Source: Castor canadensis (taxonomy: Eukaryota > Chordata > Mammalia > Rodentia > Castoridae). Taken from it: a stretch of DNA of 64,000 bases. Of this stretch, positions 45,230 through 58,120 are shown piece by piece. The position numbers and the translations under genes are program-made. Position 1 is the stretch's first letter. Each line of letters starts with the position of its first letter. The notes under the pieces are model-generated. The model worked only from the letters and a program-made list of their open reading frames with translations. It was not told where the DNA came from and made no database searches. Location of the stretch: positions 14,781,501 to 14,845,500 of the forward strand of contig NC_133397.1 of the NCBI RefSeq assembly GCF_047511655.1, given 5' to 3'.

Positions 45230-45905
45230 GTTGTATGGCTACCTCCAAAGGACAAGTGCTATCCTCTCTTGCCAGAACTACTATAACAGCTTTCTAGTTG
45301 ATTTTCCTGTTCCAAAGCACTTGTGCACTTCTCTAGCACATGCACCAGCTAGACAACCTATTAAAAACAAACAACATTCTAACCTCCCCCCACTCCCCAT
45401 GTGAAAGTTTCCACAGCTTCCCACCACACTCAGTATGAATTCCAGCTTCCTTCACAGAGCCTTCACAGGTCCTTCATGGCTGCCTGTCTCCCTCACCGCA
45501 TCTTCTACCTCACCCTCCTGCTCACCTTGCTCTGAAGCACCAGCTTGTTTTCCTTAAAACATACCAAGCTCATTCTATATTGTGGTTCTTATACTTGCTG
45601 CTTCCTCACCCAAGATTTCTTCCTTAAACTTTTTATCACTACTCAGTCTAAATTTTTCAGGTCGCATGTAAGCTAAATAGCCACTTCTCTCTCCAATCCC
45701 TACTCCACATTTGCCTCTGATGCTGTGCTATATTTTTTTTTTACAAGTCATAAGATTTTTTTGGTTCACTAGTGTCCCATCACTACAATGACAACACAAG
45801 AGAATAAACTTTGTCTTGGTCTTTGTTATATCCCTAGAGCTTTTAACAATGCCTAACCCTTAGCATACATTTCCTACATACTTATTAAATGAATTAATCA
45901 ACCTT
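45230..45905 (+). mobile_element. L2 LINE 3' region
   Basis: Order of landmarks follows an L2 3' end: cttcacaggtccttcatggc, ctgcctgtctccctcaccgc, ttgctgcttcctcacccaag, then tccctagagcttttaacaat and an attaaatgaatt ending. Confidence 0.65.
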
Positions 45906-48900
45906 TGAACTCAAATTAATCTGAAGCCAAAGCCCACACTTTGGACACCAGTCTGCTACAATTTTAAGATGGATTCAGTCACGAATCCAGCAAATACTTG
46001 GTCCCTCCCTTCAAGACTTTTCTAACTTATTTGTGATGCCAGAGTCATTTGTTCTTGAAATAACAAATACAATTAAGTGTTGATTGGAGAGATTGGTATC
46101 AGAGGGCATCAGAATGCAGACCAGAGTGGTCACTTCCTATAAGTGAGGAACTCTGTGGGAGACGTGAGTGTCAAGTACCATTTAGAAAGAGAGAGGAGGT
46201 ATACTCAGCTTCTTGGATAAGACTTGGATGAAAATATCCTGGAAAAAGTCTAAAAAATTGGTATGTTTTAGGGAATTCCAGCCTAGTGACACCAAAACCT
46301 GGCACACAATGAGTTTCAGGTAATTATTGGCCCTGTTACTCTAAGTTCTCTGTGGAGTTTACCTGAAGTTCTACTTCCTACAGAAATTAGTTATCAACAG
46401 TTGGACTCACAAGAGGAGGCCATCTCTTTGAGGGAAGCATTAGGCCAAAGCTTCCCTGCAGCACTGTACATGCCCAGGTTTGTGGGGCTGCACAGAGCCC
46501 TGGTCATTGACAGTGGCTGTCTAGCTCACCCAGTAGTTTCTCAGGGGACATAGCTGTAGGTCTTGAGGGCTGCCACTATCACGGCTCCAGTGAAGCATAG
46601 AAGAAGAATACCTGAGAACTAGGTCACCAGATAGTGAAAATGACTTAGTATGCTCAGAATTAACATCTGTTTGTGCAGTCAGCCAACCAGGCACCCAGCC
46701 AGCAAGTAGGTACTCTATCTCAAGGATTATGTAGGTTATAGGGACTATGATAAGGTTTAGACAATCTCCTTTGCTCGAGGAACTCATGGTCTAAAGAAAC
46801 TGTGTAGTTAGTTTCTTAACTTCATGTTTCCAGGTCTGGGTTGAATGAAACATTTACCACATACCCAGGCTAGGCCACAAAACCACAACAAACCAAACCA
46901 AAATGCTCTATGGAGGGAAAGACTATAATTACTCTTTTTTTCTTTTCTTTTTTCTCAAGCCCTTCTCAGAAAGGTGATAATGAAAGATTTGATCCCAACT
47001 GGGCTACAGGCAGGGGATTTGCATTTTAAAGTTTGACAAATATTTATAGGCCTTTTGATCTTGTTCCTCCTCTCTACCCAGTTATCCTAACCTTGATATC
47101 TCTTTTTCTCCCTCAGTTCTCCACCTTGTACCAGACACAAATTTAAGAAATGACAGCTCCAGGTCCAGAGGCTTCTGGGATAGATGCCCTAGTGTGATGT
47201 ACAAATAGCCATAGAACTCCTATTTATCAAATTCCAACTCTATATCAATTATTTTTTCTTACTTCCTAACACCCACAATCATCCCACAAGGTTTATATTA
47301 TTTACCTTTTTTTTTTTTTCAGAGAGAGAGATAATCTATCCCAAGCCACTGATAAGAAATAGAAGAGACAGAACTAAAACCCAGGCATGTGTGTCATCAA
47401 ACCTTTGACCATTTCACAAAGCTGAACTGACCCTGGTAGACAGTGTTAGTTATTGCCAGCTCCTTAGCTAAGATCCTTCTCGGAAAAGGTAATCCTGCAT
47501 TCCAGTTTTCTTCCTGGTGTTATTCTGGAAATAGCCCAATAAATGTCACAATTTGATTTACTTGAGGACAAACTTGCAGCTGTCTTTTGCTTTGCTGCTC
47601 TTCTTGGGCTCTGAGTGTTTCCTCTCCTTCTACTCGCCTTTCACACACACACCCCTGCACCTAACAGCTGTGGGTTTCAGTTTGGAACTGTCATCTGTAC
47701 CCCCTAGGATCTGTGGAACAGTCTCTCCAAAGAAACATGCTCCATTGAAAACAAGCTCAGAGTCTCAGACCCTTAGATTGTTACAGCTGGCGGGGAGTCC
47801 TGACAGCTACTGAGAAGAAAAAAAAAAACACCAAAAAACCAAGGTGTTCGATTTATTAGCTCAGATTTGCTATGTTAACATGAAAGACAAAGGAAACAAG
47901 TCACATCAATGAATACCTTAGCAGGCTAAGTGCCTTGTCTCGCTGTTTATTACAAGCCAGTGAGGTACAATTCACTATTAGTCTCTGTTACAGAGAAGCT
48001 CTGGCTAAGAGAAATAAGTGACTCCCAGGTTCCCCGGTGAGTGGCCAGTGGGATCTGAACTCAAGCTCCTTTGGCAAAACCACTATGTTGCCTGAGGTGA
48101 CTAGGTTGACTACAAAATTTGTTCGTATGCTAAAAAGCAAAGGGCCACACAAGGAAATGAATTCATTTTGTGGACTTTAGGTGGTCAAGCCTGTAACCAA
48201 AATCTTCTAATTTTTAAGAGGGCATCCCTGAAGCACAGGTGTGACTCACTGACCTACAGTCTCTTATGATACTTTGAGACTGTCTGTGACAAGTTAGAGG
48301 ATTCTGAAAGTTCCTTTCTTCCTTAGACAATCCACCTCCCACTCCCAAAGAGAAGGCCTTAGACGTGTCAGACTGGGAGCCATAAGAGAGGTGTTGCTGG
48401 TTGCTGAGTGTTCCTGTTGAGGTTGAGAGATCAGGTTCAAAGTTCCAGCTGCAGTTCAGCACTCTCCTCCTCCCATCTTCAATCCAGACAGGGAATGGGC
48501 CTGCCTTTCCCCCACTATACTTCCTTGTAAAATCCTCGGGATTTTGCTGGACTGACAGGTCAGATTGGAAGTCCTCAGGCATCCTTTCTACTCTTTCCAT
48601 GGCCCCATAGAGGAAGCCCTTGTAAGTTCCTCTCTATAGATTTTGCTGCAGAAGCAAAACTTCCCCACTTCTGTACCCACAGTAGATTTGAATATGGACT
48701 GGGGGCTGCTAAGAGGGCTTTCCTCTCAGGGATTTCCTGTCAACCTTCAGGAGGTATCATTGGTCCAATGGCTTTGAATCAACCAGCAAGCCCTGGCCCA
48801 AACCCAACTGCTCTTTAGGCACAACTCACGGCCCATTTCTAACAAGACATATCTGTCCATACTAACTTCATTCTGCTCAGAAAGAGACATATTTTTCACA

Positions 48901-51900
48901 TCAATCATGAGAAAAAACCTCACAGAGTGGTTTTGGAGTTGTGCCTGGAGGAACACCTTTGTCCTTACCCATTCTAGACCAAATAGTCAGCCTGCTAATG
49001 ACACTATTTATAAAGGTCCCTAGTTGGCATCATTTTACTAGTTTACAATAAGGACATTTTCTCTTATTAGAAAGTGCTTGTCATTGTTATCAGTCCATGG
49101 CTAAGTGGCTTTAAGCCTCTTTGCGGTTACACAAAATCTTTAAAACCATATGATAGTTACAGATCACCTTACCAGTAAAAATATACACAATTTTTGTCAC
49201 ACAACTGAAGCCCATTCCTGACCTTTCTCACACTAAGGATCTCTGCTCTAGATAGTGAGCTCCCCAGCATAGGACTTTGTCTTGTTCCTTGTGTGGCTCC
49301 ATTATCTAGGGGGGTTTCCGATACATTTATAGTTATTGTTCTTGGGAAATGTATGTTGCCCATGGAATGAATTAACCAATATGGAAAGAAGAACAAAGTT
49401 GGCCTGATGGTACCCTATGAAGGAGGTAGTTGCTCTTCTGCCCCAGAAGAATGGCACTGAGTGGCACTATGCATAGCTCATAGTAAACCCCAAGGCTGCA
49501 CTTAGGGCAGAAATGAGAGAAAGTAGGACAAATAAAACTGACCAGCATTAAAAAGGGAAATTCTTTGGGATGGTGTGTCCTGGAAAAGGTGGACAATGAA
49601 TAACCCTGAGGATTATTGGCCCCAACAGATTCCAATTGAGGTGGTCTTTAATCACACCTATTACTTGGCTAGATCAGGGAGATGAGATTCGGTGAACAGA
49701 AAATGGTGAGTTCTGATTAATGTTCATTCACCAGGCATGGTCAGAATACCAAATCTCTCTACCCTTCCCTCCCCCACCCCTCATATAGAAACATAACGTG
49801 AGCCTCATTCTGTCCTCTTTCTTTTAATCTACTGTGGCTATTAAAGGCTTTAGAAAGTATGAAGAGCTTTTGATCACATTCTAGCCTGTGGAGATTTATT
49901 TCCTTTTTCTTTCTTGGTGGAATTACAGTACTGGTCCTGGTCAAGTGCTGTCCCTGTGTATGTAGAAATGGCCACTTAATGATGATTTAGGTGGTAACTG
50001 AGAAGATACAAGCCAACAAGGCCCTCCTTCTCAACTCCCACAGGGGACATATGCAGACTCACCAGAAGACTGAGACAGGGGATAGGAGCTCAGTTTTTCA
50101 AGTGTTTCTCATTTGGTGCTTCTCTTCAAAGGACATACAACAAAAACAGAAAGTGCCATGGCTACCTCTAGCTGTGGACTACGGAAAACCCACTGTGGCT
50201 GACTGGCCTCTCAAGGCTCAGAGATGACCAGTGTGCAACGTGTTTCCAAACAGTTTCCAAGACTGGAATCAGATGAACTGAAGGCCGATCACCCAAGAAC
50301 TCTGTGAGGCAGGAGTGAATCCTGACTCTTGATGTTTGGGGCAAGCTCAAGGGAATCTATACCAGGTAATTGTCATGAACATCAGATTGGACACTGAGGA
50401 TTCTAGCACCACCAAATCTGTTCCAGCACTCCAACTGGATGAGGCCCCAGGAGATAGTGGGGCCCAGCCTTTGGAGAGAAGCATTGTTTTCCAACTGTCA
50501 GCTTACCAATTTATTTAAAACATCCATTATATTAAAACTCTTAACTTGCATACTTCTTAAAGGGACTTTTGGTGGTTTATGCAAAACATTGCAGCAAACA
50601 ATTATGGCCGTGGTCACTAGCATGTGATCTAAGCAAGTCACTTTTATTTACCCTTTAAGCCACAGGTTCTTCAGCTGTGAAACTTGGGTCCCTACCTCCA
50701 GGCGTTGTTGCTCATTCATCTATGAGACAAAGTACTAATCCAAATGCTCGGAGAGTGTTCATAAATGTTCATCAAGTATTTGAAAGTTAAATCCAACGTA
50801 AATAGGATAATTTAAAGCAGAAACATAAGTTTAAAAGAGTAGAGAAATACTCTCAAGTGAGTGGGTGCTGAATGCACATCCAACTTGTGTAGGGAAAGAG
50901 AAGGATAACAGAGGGTAATGAAAAGAGAGCAGACCATCCCCCCTTCCCTTTAGTACACATTTTGGCACCTAGTTGAGGGGACTACCCCAAGGCAAGAAAG
51001 TCTGCATTAGGCATATGTCTTCAAGGAGATTGAGAAGAGAAAGTCTAGATTGGAGCAAAGGGAAAGGAATAGAAAGATCTAAGGTAGTAGTGACAAGTAA
51101 AATGGGTAGTAAGAATATCAAAGGAGAAAATAGGCAGTGATGTGACAGGCACTGTTTGCTACATGAGAAGATGGAGATGAAATCCATAACATAGGCTTGT
51201 ATCATGTGGAAAGGAGGGCAAAGAGTGGGGAAGTTATCTCTGATCCCACAGTCTGCTCCTTATTACAGATCTGCCAGGGATCGCCAGCTCTGAGAAGAAC
51301 ATTCTTCTGCAGTGTCTATTGGAAATTCTATAACAAATAATTCAAAAGCATGTGCAGGCTCCCAAAGACCCTCCTTTTCATTCTCAAGAAAGCTCCTCAA
51401 AGGCTAGTTTAAGACACTTACCTTCTGTCTGCCTGTCTCACTTGTACTCAGCAAGTCTGGCCTTCTTATGAGGAAAAATTAGATTAGATCTTTAGAACAT
51501 TTTGAGCTATGAAAAGGGAGAACATCGTGCACATACATACAGGCATGGTCATTATCACAGAATTCCATTTCCTTTGTTCTGTTTGAATCCATCTCCTGGC
51601 AACAGCTGTCTGGCTCCTAAAGGCAACAACAGCTGCAATAATGAGTCTGCCATTTGAGTGTGTGGATGACACAATCTCAGCCCACGAAGCAGCTGTTCTT
51701 TAAAGTGATGTCTTGTCTCTCCCTCTGGTCTGGACAACAGAGCAAGCCATTAGTTATGCTTGTGTTTCACATTTTCATAAGAGGGGATCCTCTATTCCAT
51801 TTTTCAGCGGTACGGTTTTTTAATCTCACCACTTATTGGTAGTTTTACTAAAGGCAAGAATGAAAAATCTCTTTGACTTTGATTTCCTTAACTATCCAAG

Positions 51901-53130
51901 GGAAATAACATCGTCCACCTCATGAGGTTGTCATGATGTTCTAAAAATGTAATACATGTGATAATCTCTGACAAACTAGAAGACAATACTTATGTATTAG
52001 TAATTAGGAAGGTCCTGCTACGTACAACAAGTGAAAAGAAAGTTACTAAAAAATATAGGACACTAGGGTAAACTTCTGAGCTGAGCTGTACAGATGAATG
52101 GTCGCTGAGGACTGGGGATGCAGAAGAGGACCCTGGACAAGACAGTAGGTCTTGGCTCAGAAGGACTGGTCGACTCTGAGAGGTCAAAGGAGAGGAAGGG
52201 AGTTGGGTGAAGGGCACAACCCAGACAACGCTGAGAAAAGAAAGGTAGTCTAGGGACAGTGCAAAGCAATCCTGGAAACAGGCATAAAATGGGATACATA
52301 GAGTTCAAAGATCAGCATGGTTCAAACTGTGGAGAGTCGTAAGTGACAGGCAGAGAAATTATCAGGGGAGGTTTTGATAGCATGGAAAGTAGAGGAATTA
52401 CAAAAGTCTAGGGCTCATCTAGTCCTGTGCTCCATGTCTTGTGATTTCATTAATGGAGACAAGCAGACTGCACTGAATGTGTTCTTGACATCTTTAACTT
52501 TGCTACTGGCCAGGTGCAGCTGCTCTTGTACCCCAGAAGGTCTTCCATTGTCTAAGTCATTGGTTCCTAACTTCCCTGCTTAGTAAAAATAGAGACTACA
52601 AGGCCCACACTTACAAATCAGGATCTTGCAGAGAGGAGCCTGGGACTGAATCCTCTTTAAGAAAATGTGTTTCCCTGCTCCCCAGGGAATTCTTGTTATC
52701 AGGAAGATGCTGTGATGTGAACTATATGATTCCCTATAGGAGCAGTGTCATACCTTCTTGGGATGACAGCTTGACCTATACAGGGCTGGGAACAGTCATT
52801 CAGCTGCTTGGTAGCTACTCTACTGGGAGGGAAAAGAAGCAAACCTTTCTTTCTTTATGAGAACAATCTTTCCTCCTTCATCTTCTTTGTAATCCTCCTC
52901 TGAGTCTCTTCTCAATTTCTATCTCCTCTGTGCAAACTAAATATGGAGCTCTAACAAGGTCTCAGCAACCCTTATTATATCCTACATGTCCAACAGGACA
53001 CAGGAATAATTCTCCCCATCTCTTACTTCTCTCTCTCTTGCCTATCCTCCCTTTTCTTCTTTCCTTCCTCCTTCCTTTCTTTTCTTTTTCATTTTTATTT
53101 TTTGAGTACTATTATAATAACTGTTAACGA
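45906..53130. other. Intergenic, mostly unique sequence
   Basis: MIR-like pieces near 47310-47410 (minus), 47930-48075 (minus), 50630-50800 (plus) and 51860-51970 (plus), and a pyrimidine tract at 53027-53103. The longest open frame (48214-48600, minus, 128 codons) matches nothing I know. No gene supported. Confidence 0.5.
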
Positions 53131-53140
53131 GTACCATTTA

Positions 53141-53230
53141 TTTTTTATTTTGGCATCCTAGGGTTTGAACTCAAGGCCTTGTGCTTGCTAAGCAGGTACT
53201 CTACCACTTGAGCCACACATCTACTCATCC
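53141..53230 (-). mobile_element. ID-like SINE, minus strand
   Basis: ggcatcctagggtttgaact, gtgcttgctaagcaggtact and ctaccacttgagccacaca are the reverse of the tRNA-like unit. Confidence 0.8.
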
Positions 53231-53459
53231 TTTTATCATTTTTAAATAAGTATACTATCTGAATGCTTTGATCCAACTTGAGGACACATATGATTCCTGA
53301 GAATTCTTTTTATTAATATGTGAACTTATTCAGGCCAAACTTGCCTAGTCATTGCTTTTAAAATTCTAAATTTTAAATTAATAACATTCTTGAAGTTGGA
53401 AAATACTGACAAACTATAATTAATAATAGCAGCTCCGAAGAGCTGAATGTCTTATATCT

Positions 53460-53640
53460 GAGGCCAACTAACATGAAATTTCTTTATGTGTGTCAATCTT
53501 CACAGGGGCCCTGTGACATAGAAACTGTTATTTTCCCCATATTACAAATAGGGAAACTGAGGCATGGATAGATGAAGTCCCCTGCTTAGAATCACATAAT
53601 TTAGTGAGTGGGGGTCCAAAGTTATGTTCCAACCATGACA
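53460..53640 (-). mobile_element. MIR SINE, minus strand
   Basis: The MIR core appears reversed: cttcacaggggccctgtgac, atattacaaatagggaaact, gaggcatgg, then agaatcacataatttagtga. Confidence 0.75.
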
Positions 53641-53739
53641 TTATCCTACCTCTCAAGAAGAAAGTTTGATTAATAAAGAACTTTCTCTTAATTCTTCTTA
53701 TCAGAAACAACTATTATACTTTTTCTTTAAGAAAGAAAA

Positions 53740-53821
53740 GTTTGAGTGGTAGAGCACCTGCCTAGCAAGTATGAGGGCCTGAGTTCAAACCCCAATGCCA
53801 CCAAAAAAAAAAAAAAAAAAG
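53740..53821 (+). mobile_element. 5'-truncated ID-like SINE
   Basis: gagtggtagagcacctgcct, agcaagtatgagggcctgag, ttcaaaccccaatgccacca then an 18-A tail. Flanks repeat aaaagtttga on both sides, a likely target duplication. Confidence 0.85.
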
Positions 53822-53899
53822 AAAAAGTTTGAATTGAGTCAGAGTTAATTTTATATATCCTGCTTACAAGTCTATAATATTAGACTATATTTCCCATAT

Positions 53900-54500
53900 T
53901 AAATATATTCCTTTATTAACTATATAATATTCTACTATAAGAAGAGGATACAATTTATATAATCACCTCTTGTTATTATATATTTAAGTTAATTCAAATG
54001 CTTTGCTATAGTGAGTATTCTTGTTCCTAAGTATTTGACTGCAAATTTGGTTGGTTCTACAGAATAAAGTCTTTGGGTAAAAAGTACTTTTTAAGTCTCA
54101 ACTTAATTTCAGAGACTTTAAAATATTTAAAAAATGGAACCAGTTGACTCTCCCACAGCAGCATGTGTAAAGGACCACTTCCTCACCTTCTTGCCAACTG
54201 TGCCATTTTGGGAGGTGAAAAATGGCCAAGCCTTGTTGTTTCCATTTACATGTCTTTGATTACTAGTGAGGTTAACATTTTCTTCTATGTTTACTAACCA
54301 CTTGTATTTCTTCTTTTTGTGAGCTGCTTTTTCATGTCCTCGTTCATTTCCCTAATGGCATGCTAACATTTTTCTTATCTCCATGAGTTCCTTGTAGCAG
54401 TCAACTTTTAACTATCATATTTGAATAGCTCATATCAAGTTTTGGAGAAATGTTTCCAAATTTGTTTCTCTGCCTTGTATTTGCTTTGCCAGTTCACTTG
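53900..54500 (-). mobile_element. Old L1 remnant, minus strand
   Basis: cctcaccttcttgccaactg, ggaggtgaaaaatggccaag and ttacatgtctttgattacta correspond to reversed ORF2 3' text of old L1. Highly decayed. Confidence 0.55.
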
Positions 54501-55857
54501 GAAATATAGAAATCCGAATTAAAAAGGGGCAAAGTAGAGGCCAAGCATTGTGAAAATAAGTATGATAATTATACTGATATCTTTCTGAAAACCTTTTTTT
54601 TAGTATTCATTTTAATAACAGAAGTTTGGGCATTTTTAGAGAAGAATGAAGAAGTAACTGCACTTTTTTTTGTTCTTCAGGCTGCTAAAAAGCAGAGGGG
54701 AGTCCTTGGAGAATAACCTCCCTGTAAATTGCTTTCAACTTTTTGACATGGGTATTAAAATGCCACCCTAAATACCAGTGGCAATAAAGAATCCGACTTA
54801 AAAGGAGGAGTAGGTGTAAATGTAACACATGAGATTTTTTTTTAAATCTTGGTAGCCGGTTGCTGGGGAATCACTGATGCAGCACTCAAGGCTCCTGACT
54901 ATGTCCAGTTAGTGGAAAAATCTCAGCTATTTGGGGCTGCATGTTGACATTCTGAATGTTTTGAAACATTACACGCAGCTCATTAGTCCTTTGCAATAAG
55001 AATAACCAAAACATCCTGCTTTCATGCTTTCTGAGGAGAATTAGCTTCCATGTACTCTTTTTATCACCCCTTCCTCTGCTCTGATGTTTTTCTATCCTAT
55101 ACCTTGCCTTCCCCTCTGCCACCCTTCATTTGTGCCTGCCCTTAACTGCCCATTTTGTGCAGATATGGTGATTAGCTTTTTTTTGAATGAATATATTTAG
55201 TGATAGTTTCAAAAGAAAAAGACTTCTCCTATTCATTTACCAGGGATCCTGAAGGGACATGCCTACTTTGTGTTGGACTCTTTTTAGAGAAAGTTGCATT
55301 GCTTTGGCTTTTGTCTACACTCACTAGGCAAAGAAAAATTCTCATAGCACTTGACTTCAGAGTAAGCTAACTGATATGCTCTTGAGCTTGGATCATCAGC
55401 ATGCTTAAAGAGAAAGGGAATCTCTCAGGTGTTCAGAAGGGAGGTTGCTGCTCACCTTAACTCCTAATGACTTTACTTGCTGAAGAGATGGAGTGAGCCT
55501 AACTTCTGGTGGGAGAATCATCAAGAGTGGCTTGAGAATTGCACAGCAGCTTTCTTTCTGTGCCAAAGAATTTTGATAGCGTAGCATATTTCTTTTGTGT
55601 CTCTTGCATCTCCTATCAAATAAAAAATCAGGAATAACCAAACATTTCATTTCCTTTGTTTGTGGAAAGTATAATGTTAGGGACATGAAAGTCAGGCCCT
55701 GGAGACTTCACACTGGCTCTGCTGAATCTCTCGCAGGTTTGGCAATGTGGGCTCTAGGCCAGAATCCAAGCAGATCTCTTTAATAGAGATCTTTATTATT
55801 TCTCTTTATGAGATCAAAGACACAGAGAAGATACCACATTGCACTTAGCTGTTTTCT

Positions 55858-55879
55858 ACACACACACACACACACACAC
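55858..55879. repeat. (CA)n microsatellite
   Basis: About 11 CA units in intergenic sequence. Confidence 0.9.
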
Positions 55880-56254
55880 TCGAACCCACACTCCCTTTCT
55901 GGCCACAAAAATTATCTATTTTTTTTGAATGGCAGTTGGTGCCAAGACTGTGTGATGGAGTAAAAGTGTCCAAGTTTTTAACTTATTCCTGACTATTCAA
56001 ACACCAGCTCCCTCCCTTAGCTGTCAGGAAGGTCAGGGTGTTCTGATCATTGGGTTCTGGGTGACTGAAATATCAAAGGTTGGTGGAGTGTCTAGAGCTC
56101 AGAGTAGGGAGAAACCCCAAGGGCCAGATCAGCAATTGAAATCAAGGCACACAAAGCCAGGGAGCTAAATGTCTCAGAGAGAGGAAGTGAGAGCAGGAAC
56201 TGGTGGCATCACTGCATCTGGCTCCGGGTGTGTCATTGCTGCAGCTTTGAAAGA

Positions 56255-56385
56255 AGAAGCTATGACCTGTGACCTTGTGCAAAGCCTTTACTATTTGAGC
56301 TCTGCTTCCTTCTTTGTATGATGAAGATGTTGCCTACTTAACCCGATTGTGTCAATGATTACATGAGAGAACGTCTACAGGCCCT
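56255..56385 (+). mobile_element. MIR-like SINE fragment
   Basis: gacctgtgaccttgtgcaaa, ctctgcttccttctttgtat and tgatgaagatgttgcctact follow MIR order. Diverged. Confidence 0.5.
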
Positions 56386-56941
56386 TATTTTTAACTTCAA
56401 AAAATGGGAAGTGTTATTACTGTTATCAACATGAATCCATAAATGTGTTCGATTTATAAAAGAGTAAAATGTTCTTTCTAAAAATTTCAATTATAGGAAA
56501 AATGGCTAAATGTCATTCTTACCTCCTGTTGATAATAATCATTGTGTGCCTTAAGACCAGGGGAAAAAATAGAATTTGGGGTAGATACCATCTATTCTGG
56601 AACTGCAGACCCAGCATTGTGAAACTGCAAACATTGCAACATGAATTTAGGGGCCCTTCTAAAACCTTCCCACAGAACATAACATCTCCTGGAGTATGAA
56701 ACCCCTGGAGTCAGCCAGCCTGGCTCTAAATCATGCTCTTTTACTTAAGTCACTTGGAGTAACTTTCCAACTTCTCTAAGTCTTAGGATTTTTAAAAAAT
56801 TTATAATAGAAGCAAAAATAAAAATTTTAAAAACAATTTAAATGAAGTAAACCATATAAAGCACTTAGCACTAGAGAAATTTATAATTATTTTTATTATT
56901 TTCATTACTGGGATGACTGTGAGTATTGCTAAGGAAAAAGG

Positions 56942-56942
56942 A

Positions 56943-57010
<68 letters not shown>
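56942..57010. repeat. Compound (CT)n(CA)n microsatellite
   Basis: (CT) run 56942-56979 with one TTT interruption, directly followed by (CA) 56982-57010. Homopurine-homopyrimidine joined to a Z-DNA-prone tract. Confidence 0.95.
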
Positions 57011-57016
<6 letters not shown>

Positions 57017-57144
57017 TGTAAAGTACTCCCTTTGTATTATAAGAACTAGGCCTGTACACTTCTGGGGCAGAAAATAGTTATTTGTGTGCCTTTCTGATAC
57101 AACCATCTAATTTAGGAATATGGACAGAAAACCTAAATCTACCA

Positions 57145-57772
57145 AAATGGTCCCCATTTATCCTTGGAGGGTATGTTCCAAGATCCCAACGAATGCCTGA
57201 AACCTTCGATTCTACCAAACCCTGTATATACTATGTTTTTCCCCTATACATGCCTATGATCAAGTTTAATTTACAAATTAAATACAGTAAGAGATTAACA
57301 ACAGTATCTAAAAATAAAATAGTTATAACAACATACTACAATGTATTGTTATACACTGTGAATGTGTTTTCTCTCACTTTTTCCCCAAATATTTCATTGC
57401 ACTCTATTCACCCTTCTTGTGATAACGTGAGATGATACAATGTCCATGTGATGAGGTGAAGCCAGCTGAATGATAAGAGCAATGTGATGAAGCATTGGTA
57501 CTAGCTATTACTTCAATGCAAGCATCATGATACCTCAGCAGGCAATCTGATCATTGGGATGGCTATTAAGTGACTAACAGGAGGGTAGCATATATAGCAT
57601 GGATATACTGAAGAAAGAGAGATGATTCATGTCCTAGGTGGAATACAGCAGGATTTAAAACTTAAAATGTGTTTATATCTAGTATTTTCCATCTGCTGCT
57701 TTTGAGCCACAGTTGACTGTGGATGACTAAGATCTCAGAAAATGAAACTATGGTTTAGCAGGGGACTACCTT
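57145..57772 (+). mobile_element. Tigger/pogo-type (MER2-like) DNA transposon fossil
   Basis: Begins ggtccccatttatccttgga, then gggtatgttccaagatccca, acgaatgcctgaaacc and cctgtatatactatgttttt, and ends ccacagttgactgtggatga ... ggtttagcaggggactacct. Termini are imperfect inverted repeats. The 117-codon frame inside it (57082-57435) is chance. Confidence 0.75.
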
Positions 57773-57989
57773 CCATATTTTTAATCCTTACACTGCCCAG
57801 AGCACTGGCTAATCTCAGATGCTCCACCTGCACTTGCTGTGTGAATGACCAGGGCCAATGAATCAGTCTTCCAGTGCTTCCTGAGTTTCATTTCAAGCTC
57901 GAGTGCCCTCTTCAACAGCTCTACAGGGACTGTTATGCTGATGCCTCCAACTGTCTTAGGAGGCAGAAGGGCTGGTGGTTAACAGCCAA

Positions 57990-58120
57990 ACTTTTGTCGG
58001 TCTGCCTGGACTCTAGTCTGGGGCTACCAGAATGAAAGTGTGATACCTTGGGAAAGTTACTTAAATCCTCTGTGCCTCAATTTCTTATTAGCAAAGCAGG
58101 GCGGGTGGTGACACCAGCAT
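57990..58120 (+). mobile_element. MIR SINE fragment
   Basis: tctgcctggactctagtctg, ataccttgggaaagttactt and ctctgtgcctcaatttctta follow MIR order. Confidence 0.65.

Noticed and set aside
48214-48600. 128-codon minus-strand frame in the intergenic region
   Set aside because: No recognisable similarity, no splice or promoter context, and low-complexity stretches. Length is compatible with chance in 24 kb.
57082-57435. 117-codon plus-strand frame
   Set aside because: Lies inside the Tigger/MER2-like fossil and does not resemble its transposase.
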